Shown piece by piece: positions 53,261 to 61,695 of a stretch of 64,000 nt of DNA (the first letter of the stretch is position 1; each line of letters starts with the position of its first letter). The notes under the pieces were generated by a model that searched no databases, was not told the DNA's origin, and saw nothing but the letters and a program-made list of their open reading frames with translations. This DNA comes from Spirosoma aerolatum (lineage in GTDB: Bacteria; Bacteroidota; Bacteroidia; Cytophagales; Spirosomataceae). The stretch spans positions 1,809,001-1,873,000 of the forward strand of contig NZ_CP020104.1 in assembly GCF_002056795.1 (NCBI RefSeq). Direction: 5' to 3'. Position numbers and translations under genes: made by a program.

Positions 53261-53360
53261 AAGCCGTTTTTAAACAGGCTCTTAGAATGGATAGCTGAAG
53301 AAACAGATAGGATTTTGGATGAGCCTTGATACAATAATTTTGAAATAATAAGAATAAAAA

Positions 53361-53389
53361 CTCCCGGCCATGTTAACCACAGCCGGGAG
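53361..53389 (-). terminator. Terminator of nrdA
   Basis: The arms CTCCCGGC (53361-53368) and GCCGGGAG (53382-53389) form a GC-rich hairpin. On the minus strand it is followed by GTTTTTATTCTT. It lies about 30 bp after the nrdA stop. Confidence 0.85.
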
Positions 53390-53420
53390 CGAAAACTTAA
53401 CCATATAGTTTAAAACGCTA

Positions 53421-55901
53421 CTAGGAACCACACATTTCACAACCTTCTGGATCGTCCAGAGAGCAGGTCATGGCCGCATATTGCTGTTCGAGGTCAGTCA
53501 CCATTGGTACAGGGGCGGGCGCTACGTTCTGTGCGTGCTCTTTGGCGTACTGTACGTAGTTGAGTGGTTTCTCGACGGGTGCTGTTTCGGCCATAACGGG
53601 TTCGAGTTGAGGCTCGGCCTGAGGCTGTACTACGGTGAACTTCACCGCATCGGTAGCTGCTTTCGTACGCAGGTAGTACATACCCGTTTTCAGGCCCGCT
53701 TTCCAGGCGTAGAAGTGCATCGACGTCAGCTTACCGAAGTTCGAATCCTGAATGTGGATATTCAGCGACTGCGACTGACAGATGTATGCACCCCGATCGG
53801 CCGCCATGTCGATGATGTGCTTCTGCTTGATCTCCCAAACCGTTTTGTACAGGTCTTTGATGTTCTGCGGAATGCCCGGAATCGCCTGAATAGAGCCGTT
53901 GGCCAGAATCAGGTTGTTCTTCATTGTATCGTTCCACAGACCCAGTTTTACGAGGTCTTTCAGCAGGTGCTTGTTCACGACGACAAACTCGCCTGACAAT
54001 ACACGACGGGTATAGATGTTGCTCGTGTACGGCTCGAAGCACTCGTTGTTGCCCAGAATCTGCGAGGTCGATGCGGTAGGCATCGGAGCCAGCAGCAGCG
54101 AGTTCCGAACTCCGTGTTCGATCACATCTTTACGAAGGCTCTCCCAATCCCAACGGGTTGATTTTGGGTTTACTCCCCACATATCGAACTGAAAGATCCC
54201 CTGCGAAATGGGGGAGCCTTTCCAGGTTTCGTAGGGTCCGAATTCTTTGGCGGCCTCCATTGAAGCCGTCATGGCGCCGAAATAGATCGTCTCGAAAATA
54301 TCTTCGTTCAGGCGACGCGCTTCTTCCGATTCAAACGGCATCCGCAGCATAATGAACGCATCGGCCAGACCTTGTACGCCTAAGCCAATTGGCCGGTGGC
54401 GCATGTTGCTCCGACGAGCTTCTTCGACCGGGTAGTAGTTGATGTCGATGATTTTGTTCAGGTTGCGGGTAGCCACCTTCGTAATCTCGAACAACTTCTG
54501 GTGATCGAAACGCATGATACCGTCTGGATCGCGCTTGATAAACTTTGGTAACGCAATCGACGCCAGGTTACAAACCGCTACTTCGTCGGGAGCCGTGTAC
54601 TCGATGATTTCGGTGCAGAGGTTCGACGATTTGATGGTTCCCAGGTTCTTCTGGTTCGACTTTTTATTGGCCGCATCTTTATAGAGCATATATGGCGTGC
54701 CAGTTTCGGTTTGTGATTCCAGAATCTTGAACCACAATTCCTGCGCCTTCACCGTCCGACGGGCGCGGCCTTCGCGCTCGTAACGCTCGTATAAGGCTTC
54801 GAATTCTTCGCCATAGCAATCGGCCAGACCGGGGCACTCGTGCGGACAGAACAACGACCAAACGTCATCAGCTTCTACCCGCTTCATGAACAGATCGGGC
54901 GTCCAGAGTGCATAGAACAGGTCGCGGGCGCGAACTTCTTCTTTGCCCGAGTTCTTTTTCAGATCGAGGAATTCGAAAATATCCGCATGCCAGGGCTCCA
55001 GATAAATGGCAAACGAACCTTTGCGCTTACCACCGCCCTGATCTACGTAGCGGGCCGTGTCGTTGAACACACGCAGCATGGGGATGATCCCGTTCGACGT
55101 GCCATTGGTACCCTTAATGTAAGTACCTGTTGCCCGGATGTTGTGAATGCTCAGACCAATTCCCCCAGCCGACTGCGAAATCTTGGCCGTTTGCTTCAGG
55201 GTGTCATAAATACCATCGATGGAGTCGTCCTGCATCGTCAGCAGGAAACAGCTCGACATCTGGGGTTTGGGCGTTCCGGCATTGAACAGCGTCGGGGTTG
55301 CGTGGGTGAACCACTTTTCCGACAGCAGATTATAGGTCTCAATGGCCGAATCAATATCTTCCTGGTGAATTCCAACGGCTACCCGCATCAGCATGTGCTG
55401 TGGGCGTTCGGCAATACGTCCGTCAATCTTCAGCAGGTATGATTTTTCGAGGGTTTTGTAGCCGAAATAATCATAGCCATAATCGCGATCATAGATGATC
55501 GTAGAGTCCAGCAGAGCCGCATTCTGGCGAACGACTTCATACACTTCCCGCGAAATCAGCGATGCATTCTCGCCGGTTTTTGGGTCTTCGTAGTGGTAAA
55601 GTTTTTTGATCGTGCCCGAAAATGATTTATTGGTCTCTTTGTGGAGGTTAGAAATGGCGATCCGGGCCGCCAGAATGGCATAATCCGGGTGTTTGGTGGT
55701 CATCGAAGCGGCTGTTTCGGCCGCCAGATTGTCGAGTTCTGTCGTTTTAACGCCGTCGTAAAGGCCGCTAACAACTTTTACGGCGACTTCAACGGGTTGT
55801 ACATAAGCTGGATCGAGGCCATAGCACAGCTTCTCGATTCGAGCCGTGATTTTGTCGAATTTGACAGATTCCCGGCGGCCATCACGTTTGATTACGAACA
55901 T
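53421..55901 (-). CDS. nrdA: Class I ribonucleotide reductase, large subunit
   Basis: The 826-residue enzyme makes deoxyribonucleotides. It has an N-terminal ATP-cone (about 1-95, [24 protein letters not shown]), the substrate-site start [17 protein letters not shown] with the first redox Cys, the radical-site [10 protein letters not shown], and a C-terminal flexible tail ending [14 protein letters not shown] with a CxxC for thioredoxin. Length is normal for class Ia. The small subunit gene, needed for activity, is not next to it; the IS and ATPase fragment lie downstream instead. It is transcribed on the minus strand. Confidence 0.96.
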   Translation of the reverse strand: MFVIKRDGRRESVKFDKITARIEKLCYGLDPAYVQPVEVAVKVVSGLYDGVKTTELDNLAAETAASMTTKHPDYAILAARIAISNLHKETNKSFSGTIKKLYHYEDPKTGENASLISREVYEVVRQNAALLDSTIIYDRDYGYDYFGYKTLEKSYLLKIDGRIAERPQHMLMRVAVGIHQEDIDSAIETYNLLSEKWFTHATPTLFNAGTPKPQMSSCFLLTMQDDSIDGIYDTLKQTAKISQSAGGIGLSIHNIRATGTYIKGTNGTSNGIIPMLRVFNDTARYVDQGGGKRKGSFAIYLEPWHADIFEFLDLKKNSGKEEVRARDLFYALWTPDLFMKRVEADDVWSLFCPHECPGLADCYGEEFEALYERYEREGRARRTVKAQELWFKILESQTETGTPYMLYKDAANKKSNQKNLGTIKSSNLCTEIIEYTAPDEVAVCNLASIALPKFIKRDPDGIMRFDHQKLFEITKVATRNLNKIIDINYYPVEEARRSNMRHRPIGLGVQGLADAFIMLRMPFESEEARRLNEDIFETIYFGAMTASMEAAKEFGPYETWKGSPISQGIFQFDMWGVNPKSTRWDWESLRKDVIEHGVRNSLLLAPMPTASTSQILGNNECFEPYTSNIYTRRVLSGEFVVVNKHLLKDLVKLGLWNDTMKNNLILANGSIQAIPGIPQNIKDLYKTVWEIKQKHIIDMAADRGAYICQSQSLNIHIQDSNFGKLTSMHFYAWKAGLKTGMYYLRTKAATDAVKFTVVQPQAEPQLEPVMAETAPVEKPLNYVQYAKEHAQNVAPAPVPMVTDLEQQYAAMTCSLDDPEGCEMCGS

Positions 55902-55925
55902 GATAAGTTTGGGCTAGTTATGTAA

Positions 55926-56424
55926 AGAGAGATGATTTGATACAAATGAAAGTGAACGTGGTGTTACGGAATCGCTATACTCAGTTACGGTGCTAAGGGT
56001 CGGCTTGTCCCGATGGAGAATAATGAATCGCTTCTTTGAGCTATCCATTTATCCGGAAGTGGGCCTGTTATGAGACTTTAAAGTTCTGTTGAAATAGACG
56101 GAAAAGCAACCAAGAAGGTTCGCCCATTTTACGGAATCATTGAAACGTGCAACTCTGCTAAGTAGGTTAAGAAATTGTTAAGCCATCATCCTGAATGACT
56201 TAACAATACCCTACTGCAACAGTATTCTAAGAAATAAAAAAAGTAATTTTTATTTGGCGGTTTGCACGACCGATTATTGGTCTGGCTAAGCCGTAGAAGA
56301 AGCGTAATGGTGTAGAAATATATGAAAAAATGGCCTCAAAAACAAGTCTTTAGTACACGATTATTACCCAACGGTACCAATTTAGGATATTGATTCGTCA
56401 GGTTTAAAGATGCGTTAAAAAGTC
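55926..56424. other. About 500-bp gene-free region between nrdA and rpmE2
   Basis: No open frame of convincing quality was found. The region should hold the nrdA promoter and its controls. One small hairpin with arms TTGTTAAG and CTTAACAA is visible near 56170-56210, but I could not identify a known box such as an NrdR site. Confidence 0.5.
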
Positions 56425-56455
56425 TTTGTAATCCCCGTAAAAGGCCTTACCTTTG
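56425..56455 (+). promoter_or_regulatory. Promoter of rpmE2
   Basis: TTTG (56425-56428), a 19-bp spacer and TACCTTTG (56448-56455) match the Bacteroidota consensus exactly. The transcription start is near 56462, which excludes the in-frame start at 56453 for L31. Confidence 0.8.
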
Positions 56456-56506
56456 CAGTCCTTTTCGGTCGGAAACCGAGAAGATGACAAGAAACAGCGA
56501 TTTATC

Positions 56507-56749
56507 ATGAAAAAGGGCATTCACCCGGACTACCGCGATGTGGTATTCCACGACCTGTCGAGCGATTATAAATTCCTGACGCGCTCTACAGTTCAAACCA
56601 AAGATAGTGTCGAGTTCGAAGGGAAAACCTACCCACTCGTAAAAATTGAAGTTAGCTCGCAGTCGCACCCTTTCTATACGGGTAAGAATGTGCTGCTCGA
56701 TACCGCTGGTCGTGTGGACAAGTTCCGCAAGCGCTACGGTACCAAGTAA
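56507..56749 (+). CDS. rpmE2: 50S ribosomal protein L31, type B
   Basis: The 80-residue protein of the large ribosomal subunit starts [23 protein letters not shown] and ends [23 protein letters not shown], the normal type B pattern. The zinc-binding cysteines of type A L31 are absent, as expected. The frame continues upstream to 56453, but the promoter at 56425-56455 places the start at ATG 56507, leaving a 45-base leader. A strong terminator follows. Confidence 0.96.
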   Translation: MKKGIHPDYRDVVFHDLSSDYKFLTRSTVQTKDSVEFEGKTYPLVKIEVSSQSHPFYTGKNVLLDTAGRVDKFRKRYGTK

Positions 56750-56772
56750 GGCTGAACCAATACGGTTTTATC

Positions 56773-56816
56773 AAAAGCTCCTCTGTTGCGACCACCGTGG
56801 CAGAGGAGCTTTTCTT
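56773..56816 (+). terminator. Rho-independent terminator of rpmE2
   Basis: Perfect 13-bp arms (AAAAGCTCCTCTG and its complement) with a loop of about 15 bases end in TTTTCTTT, 24 bp after the stop codon. Confidence 0.9.
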
Positions 56817-56862
56817 TATACTTTTACGTAAGAGCGTTTCGATTGATTACGCCGTTGATACT

Positions 56863-57549
56863 ATGAAGAATATCCTGATCATTGAAGATGACCGGCGCAT
56901 TGCCCAGAATATTAGTCGGGGCCTTCAGGAAGAAGGATATACTACGCAGGTAGTCTATGAAGGCCTAAATGGGAGGCAGCTGGCCTTACAGCCGGGTGTC
57001 GATCTGATCATCCTGGATATTAACCTGCCCGGCCTAAGTGGGTTTGAAGTATGCCGGAGTGTTCGGGCGGAGAAACCCCAGTTGCCCATCATTATGCTGA
57101 CGGCCCTGGGCGAAATTGAAGATAAGGTAGAAGGACTGGCCTTAGGTGCCGATGATTACCTGGTTAAGCCATTCGATTTCAGGGAGTTGCTTGCTCGCGT
57201 GTCTACCTGCTTTCGCCGGACGGCACTCAGTGCTAATCCGTCGAGCCAGGAAATCTGGCAAGTCGCTAATTTGACCGTTAACGTAACGACCAAAGAGGTT
57301 CGGCGGGGTACAACACCCATTGACCTGACGGCTCGTGAATTTTCATTGCTTGACTATTTCATGCGCAATCGGGGCCGAGTATTGTCGAAAGCCGATATTG
57401 CTGAGGCCGTCTGGAGTCTTAACTTCGATCCGGGAACGAATGTGGTTGAAGTATACGTCAATTACCTTCGTAAGAAAATAGATCGCGATTTCGAGCCAAA
57501 GCTAATTCACACCCGTCCGGGGTTGGGTTATGTGTTAAAAGAGGAATAA
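56863..57549 (+). CDS. OmpR/PhoB-type response regulator
   Basis: The 228-residue regulator has a receiver domain (KNILIIEDDRRIAQ, phospho-acceptor Asp52 in LIILDINLPG, MLTALGEIEDKVEGLALGADDYLVKPFD) and a winged-helix DNA-binding domain (about 130-228, LTAREFSLLDYFMRNRGRVLSKADIAEAVW). The frame is open from 56797, but that region contains the L31 terminator; ATG 56863 is the start. It is 13 bp before the histidine kinase gene. The 11-bp repeat array at 59166-59231 in front of the efflux operon is a plausible binding site. Confidence 0.95.
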   Translation: MKNILIIEDDRRIAQNISRGLQEEGYTTQVVYEGLNGRQLALQPGVDLIILDINLPGLSGFEVCRSVRAEKPQLPIIMLTALGEIEDKVEGLALGADDYLVKPFDFRELLARVSTCFRRTALSANPSSQEIWQVANLTVNVTTKEVRRGTTPIDLTAREFSLLDYFMRNRGRVLSKADIAEAVWSLNFDPGTNVVEVYVNYLRKKIDRDFEPKLIHTRPGLGYVLKEE

Positions 57550-57562
57550 AATCCGCTTTTGT

Positions 57563-58930
57563 ATGACCATCCGTAACCGCATCGCCCTTCAGTTCTCGCT
57601 AATTGTAGCGTCGATCCTTATTTTCTTTTCAATTCTGATTTACTGGGTGTCGGCTACGTATCGGCAGGAGGAATTTTATGAACGATTGAAAAATAAAGCA
57701 CGAACCACGGTGCGTTTTTTGATCGAGGTAAAAGAGGTAGATCGAGAGCTATTGAAAATCATTGACCATAACACCCTGACAGCCCTGTTCGATGAGAAAG
57801 TTCTGATTTTCGATGGGCAAAACCACCTGATTTATTCCAGCGTCGATGATCAGGTTATTTACTATCGATCTACCTTCCTGAATGAGGTTCGGCAGAAAAA
57901 AGAAATCGAAACGCATAGTGGCCCCAACGAACTGGTTGGATTGCTGTACCAGCAAAATGGTCGTGATCTGGTCGTATTAGCGTCGGCCTACGATCAGTTT
58001 GGTAAAAGCAAACTCGAAAATCTCAAACTTACCCTTGGCTGGGGACTACTGGTTGGGCTTAGTATAACCATTGGCCTGGGTATCTTCTTTGCCGGGCAGT
58101 CGCTTCAACCGATTAGCCAGATTAACCAGCAGGTTTCCACAATTACGGCTCGTAATCTCCAGCAGCGGCTGGATGAAGGAAATCGTCAGGATGAGATTGC
58201 GCGGCTGGCGATGAACTTCAACGACGTGCTGTACCGGCTTGAGCAAGCCTTTGAGCAGCAACGAAGTTTTGTATCACACGCATCGCATGAATTGCGGACA
58301 CCCCTGGCTGCGCTCAAATCAGAGATTCAGTTGGGGCTGCGTCGGCCTTTAACCGTAGCCGAGCACCAGGATATTCTAACCAATCTGTTATCGGATACGG
58401 ATCGCCTGATTGGCTTAACCAATGGCTTGCTCTTTCTGGCGCGAGCTCTGGAAACCAGTAATCAGGTGACCCGACAGCCCATTCGAATCGATGAAGTGAT
58501 TTTTTTAGCGAAGGATGAATTGGTAAGCGCCAAGCCTCACTATCAGATTAGTGTTGATTATGAGAACATACCGGAAACCGAAACAGAAACCCTGATTGAA
58601 GGTAATGAGGAACTGCTGAAACTGGTTTTTGTGAACCTGTTCGACAATGCCTGCAAGTATTCAGAAAATCAAACGGCCCAGGTTCGTATAGGCACCGATA
58701 GTCATTTTTGTCGGATTACAGTCCGCGATACTGGCATTGGCATCTCGGAGCAGGATATAGCCCATATTTTTGAGCCTTTTTATAGAGCGTCTAATGCGCT
58801 TGATTATCAGGGTTTTGGTATTGGCTTGTCGATTTGTGCCAAATTAATTGAGCTTCACCAGGGGACGTTGACGGTTGAGAGTGAAGTGGAAGAAGGGAGT
58901 ACATTTACCATTTCGTTGCCTCATTTGTAA
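57563..58930 (+). CDS. HAMP-domain sensor histidine kinase
   Basis: The 455-residue inner-membrane kinase has two membrane helices (about 10-32 and 156-178) that bracket a periplasmic sensor domain, then HAMP (about 180-232), HisKA with His242 in FVSHASHELRTPLAAL, and ATPase boxes NLFDNACKYS, DTGIGISEQD and GFGIGLSICAKL. It forms a pair with the preceding regulator, similar to CusS/CzcS-type metal sensors in layout. The efflux operon downstream supports metal sensing, but the signal cannot be read from the sequence. Confidence 0.94.
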   Translation: MTIRNRIALQFSLIVASILIFFSILIYWVSATYRQEEFYERLKNKARTTVRFLIEVKEVDRELLKIIDHNTLTALFDEKVLIFDGQNHLIYSSVDDQVIYYRSTFLNEVRQKKEIETHSGPNELVGLLYQQNGRDLVVLASAYDQFGKSKLENLKLTLGWGLLVGLSITIGLGIFFAGQSLQPISQINQQVSTITARNLQQRLDEGNRQDEIARLAMNFNDVLYRLEQAFEQQRSFVSHASHELRTPLAALKSEIQLGLRRPLTVAEHQDILTNLLSDTDRLIGLTNGLLFLARALETSNQVTRQPIRIDEVIFLAKDELVSAKPHYQISVDYENIPETETETLIEGNEELLKLVFVNLFDNACKYSENQTAQVRIGTDSHFCRITVRDTGIGISEQDIAHIFEPFYRASNALDYQGFGIGLSICAKLIELHQGTLTVESEVEEGSTFTISLPHL

Positions 58931-59165
58931 TCAGATTGAAACCCCACTAGGCTATTGAGATAAAGACTACCTATCTTATTGATTAAGTTATTAAAGTATA
59001 CAGTTAAGTTTGTTAAAAGAGTTTTTAATAGCAATCAAGCAGTTGGTTAGCCGGAGGTATTAAAAAACGATGCGCAAAAAATAGCCTGATTGTCAATGCG
59101 GAAATTCTAAAAAAATGTCTTTTTACTAAATAGGCCCAGAGTAAAAATAACTAGATACAGTACGA
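58931..59165. other. AT-rich gap before the efflux regulatory array
   Basis: No gene is seen between the histidine kinase stop and the repeat array. The region is AT-rich and contains no clear hairpin terminator. Together with the array and promoter it forms a 336-bp non-coding stretch. Confidence 0.5.
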
Positions 59166-59231
59166 TTCTAATGTTTTTCTAATCTCTTTTTAAAGTTGCT
59201 CTAATCCTTCTTTAATTCTGTCTTAATCTGG
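59166..59231. promoter_or_regulatory. Array of six 11-bp phased repeats, probable OmpR-type operator
   Basis: A TAA triplet recurs at 59169, 59180, 59191, 59202, 59213 and 59224, exactly 11 bp apart. The units follow a pattern near YTYTAATCYT (TTCTAATGTTT, TTCTAATCTCT, TTTTAAAGTTG, CTCTAATCCTT, CTTTAATTCTG, TCTTAATCTGG). Direct repeats spaced 11 bp are the standard binding form for OmpR/PhoB-type dimers. The array ends 7 bp before the -7 box of the efflux operon, in place of a -33 element, so it could bind an activator. The neighbouring response regulator is the prime candidate. Confidence 0.7.
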
Positions 59232-59237
59232 ATTAAA

Positions 59238-59245
59238 GACCTTTG
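59238..59245 (+). promoter_or_regulatory. Degenerate -7 element of the efflux operon
   Basis: GACCTTTG differs by one base from TAnnTTTG. There is no -33 TTTG at the right distance; that position is occupied by the repeat array. The expected transcription start is close to the ATG at 59267. Confidence 0.45.
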
Positions 59246-59266
59246 TAGCCCAAGTTCAGTCAATGT

Positions 59267-60550
59267 ATGCGGCTACTGACATTCGTTTCTTTTTTAGTGT
59301 TCGTTTCTGCGGAATTTACTCAGGCCCAACCTAGTACAGTTTCGCCATCCCATCAGGATTCGCTCAGGATAAGTCTTCGACAGGCTGATAGTCTGTTTTT
59401 GAAAAATAATCTGCTGTTGCTGGCCGAACGGTTTCGGATCGACGCCAGCCAGGCGCAGGTGCTGCAGGCCAGTTTATACGATAATCCAAATGTAACGCTT
59501 GAACTCAGCGCCTATAACAACGAAGCCCGTCGTGTGTTGGATGTGGGGCAGCAGGGGGAGAAAATTATCTCGGTTCAGCAACTGCTCTATACGGCCGGAA
59601 AGCGTAATAAACGAATTGCCTTAGCATCGGAAGCCGCTCGATTGACCGAATTTGAATTGCTTGATCTACTGCGTGGCCTGCGCTTCGATCTCCGAAGCCG
59701 ATTTTTCTCTATTTACTTTCAGGAACAGACACTAGCACGTTTCGACCAGCAGATTGCTACTCTTCAGACGACCGTATCAGCGTATGAACAGCAGTACCAA
59801 CGGAACAATATATCGCTTCGTGAACTGTTGCGTCTGAAAGCGCTTCTTTTTCAACTCAACAACGACCGGACCGAAATCGTGTTTCAGTTAGCGGATGATC
59901 AGCGCGCTCTCAGAACCTTGTTGTCCGTCGATCAGCCCATTCGTCCACGCGTATTTAACGAATCATTACCGCGTTATCACCTGCCCAATCAGTCGGAGGA
60001 TACCCTTCAGCAAATGGCGCTCCGTAACCGACCTGACCTGAAAGCCGCTGAGTCCCTGACCCGTCAGGCTGAGTTAAATTACAACCTGCAACGCGCGCTG
60101 GCAAAGCCCGATCTGCGTGTAGGTGGCACCTATGATCAGGCGGGGAGTTATATCCAGAATTATGTTGGCTTGTCTGTTTCGGCCGACGTGCCGGTTTTTA
60201 ACCGCAATCAGGGGGCCATTCGGGCGGCTCGGAGCCAGATCAGCTACCAGAAACAACTGCATCAGCAGAAGGCCGTTCAGGTGACTAACGATGTAGCTAC
60301 TGCCTTGCAAAAAGTACAGGAAGTGGAGCGTCGGGTGCAGTCCGTGGAAGGACAGTTTACCAATCAGTTTGACGAGCTGAATCGGGGTGTCATTACCAGT
60401 TTTCAGAAAGGTAATCTTACCCTGATTGAGTTTGTTGACCTGATCGAAGCATACAACGATAGCATTCGCCAGCTCAACCGACTGAAGGCTGATCGAATTA
60501 GTGCCTATGAAGAGTTGAATTATCTGGTCGGAACAGATTTGTTTAGATAA
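59267..60550 (+). CDS. TolC-family outer-membrane efflux protein
   Basis: The 427-residue protein forms the outer-membrane channel of a tripartite pump. It has a signal peptide (to about residue 20, ending near EFTQAQ) and two long TolC-type helical-coil repeats: RLADSLFLKNN-like start, LYDNPNVTLELSAYNNEARRV, then RPDLKAAESLTRQAELNYNLQRALAKPDLRVGG. Length fits the CusC/CzcC-like branch. It is the first gene of the operon, 47 bp from the adaptor gene. A second ATG 4 bases upstream (59263) is out of frame. Confidence 0.93.
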   Translation: MRLLTFVSFLVFVSAEFTQAQPSTVSPSHQDSLRISLRQADSLFLKNNLLLLAERFRIDASQAQVLQASLYDNPNVTLELSAYNNEARRVLDVGQQGEKIISVQQLLYTAGKRNKRIALASEAARLTEFELLDLLRGLRFDLRSRFFSIYFQEQTLARFDQQIATLQTTVSAYEQQYQRNNISLRELLRLKALLFQLNNDRTEIVFQLADDQRALRTLLSVDQPIRPRVFNESLPRYHLPNQSEDTLQQMALRNRPDLKAAESLTRQAELNYNLQRALAKPDLRVGGTYDQAGSYIQNYVGLSVSADVPVFNRNQGAIRAARSQISYQKQLHQQKAVQVTNDVATALQKVQEVERRVQSVEGQFTNQFDELNRGVITSFQKGNLTLIEFVDLIEAYNDSIRQLNRLKADRISAYEELNYLVGTDLFR

Positions 60551-60597
60551 AAGAGAATACGGTCGGCATCCCAACACAACAAAACCACAGACTATCT

Positions 60598-61686
60598 ATG
60601 AATCGCTGTATTTGCCCTAGTTTCCTGCTACTAAGTGGATTAGCGGCTTTGGTGGGCTGTGCGCCCAAACCTGCACAGGAAGAACAGAAAGCCTTTATGC
60701 TGTCCGATACCATGATGCATCGAATTCGCCTGGATAGCACGGTTATGCAGCCGGTGCGAAGCGAACTGACGCTGGTGGGCAAGGTAGTGGCCGATGAAAA
60801 CCGGGTCATCAAAGTTTTCCCGCTGGTAGGTGGCAATGTGGAGGATGTAAAAGTCGAATTGGGTGATTACGTCCGTAAAGGTCAGACGTTGGCGTCGATT
60901 CGGTCGGGTGAAGTGGCTGATATTGAGCGTCAAGGTATTCAGGCTCAGTCAGATTTGCTGCTGGCGGAGAAAAACCTGCGGGTGGCGCAGGATATGTTCG
61001 AAACCAAACTGGTCTCCCAGCGTGAAGTGGTGGCTGCTCAGAAGGAGGTTGAGAAGGCGCAGGCGGAGGCCAACCGGGTAAAAGAAGTCGCTCACATTTA
61101 TGGATTGGGCAAAACGTCGATTTATACCGTAAAAGCACCCCTCGACGGCTACGTCATTGAAAAGAATGTGAATCGGGGTATGCAGCTTCGCTCCGACAAT
61201 GCCGATAACCTGTTCACCATCGGGCAAATCTCCGAAGTATGGGTGCTGGCCAATGTCAACGAGAGCGATATCGGTCGGGTGCGGATTGGTATGGATGCAT
61301 CCATTCAGACACTGAGTTATCCCGATCAGTTATTTAAAGGGCAGGTCGATAAAATTTATACCGTGCTGGACCCTGGAACCAAAGCCATGACCGTTCGGAT
61401 TCGGCTGGCGAATACAGGGCTGAAACTCCGGCCCGAAATGCATGCAACGGTTACCTTACGCTACGAGGATGGGGGTAAACTGGCTACTGTACCGGCAGGA
61501 TCGGTCATTTTCGATCAGTCGAAACACTTTGTTATGGTGTTCAAAAGCCGCTCCGACATCGAAACCCGTGAGGTCAATGTGCTGAAGACTATCGGGGATA
61601 TTGCCTATATCAAAACCGGCCTGAGACCTGGCGAACGGGTCATTTCTCAGAACCAGCTTCTGGTTTACGACGCTATAAACGATTAA
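60598..61686 (+). CDS. RND efflux periplasmic adaptor (CusB/CzcB-like lipoprotein)
   Basis: The 362-residue membrane-fusion protein has a lipoprotein signal with lipobox LVGC (Cys21), a barrel-sandwich region (VFPLVGGNVEDVKVELGDYVRKGQTLASI), a helical hairpin (SDLLLAEKNLRVAQDMFE through KAQAEANRVKEV), and the second half of the lipoyl domain (YTVKAPLDGYVIEKNVNRG). It links the inner-membrane pump and the outer channel. It is 9 bp before the pump gene. The metal-binding methionines of CusB could not be confirmed. Confidence 0.94.
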   Translation: MNRCICPSFLLLSGLAALVGCAPKPAQEEQKAFMLSDTMMHRIRLDSTVMQPVRSELTLVGKVVADENRVIKVFPLVGGNVEDVKVELGDYVRKGQTLASIRSGEVADIERQGIQAQSDLLLAEKNLRVAQDMFETKLVSQREVVAAQKEVEKAQAEANRVKEVAHIYGLGKTSIYTVKAPLDGYVIEKNVNRGMQLRSDNADNLFTIGQISEVWVLANVNESDIGRVRIGMDASIQTLSYPDQLFKGQVDKIYTVLDPGTKAMTVRIRLANTGLKLRPEMHATVTLRYEDGGKLATVPAGSVIFDQSKHFVMVFKSRSDIETREVNVLKTIGDIAYIKTGLRPGERVISQNQLLVYDAIND

Positions 61687-61695
61687 AAGCTGTTC

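Larger units (their letters stand above)
52083..53281 (-). mobile_element. IS5-family (IS1031-like) element with passenger gene
   Basis: The element is 1,199 bp long with perfect 15-bp terminal inverted repeats (GAGCCTGTTTAAAAA at 52083-52097, complement at 53267-53281). It is flanked by a TTA duplication (52080-52082 and 53282-53284), a 3-bp TNA target site as in the IS1031 subgroup. It holds a transposase on the minus strand and a second divergent gene on the plus strand, with 42 bp between the start codons. The whole unit is inserted into an AAA ATPase gene fragment. Confidence 0.93.
51546..53329 (+). pseudogene. AAA ATPase gene fragment split by an IS5-family element
   Basis: Before the insertion the protein begins MGNFINYVEISNFKSIRHLKLKEF with the P-loop GRPNVGKSNLLEAL, as in the AAA_15/OLD-like ATPases common in defence systems. 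It continues to PPFGNNILYVL at 52082. Removing the IS and one copy of the TTA duplication restores an open frame: VLE-WIAEETDRILDEP then a stop at 53327-53329. The rebuilt protein has only about 195 residues and lacks the Walker B and signature motifs of the family, so it was probably already truncated before the insertion. The DNA is clearly more AT-rich than metH or nrdA, which suggests transfer. Confidence 0.75.

Noticed and set aside
55926..56424. A hidden small gene or riboswitch upstream of nrdA
   Set aside because: No conserved aptamer core, start codon context or protein-like composition could be found.
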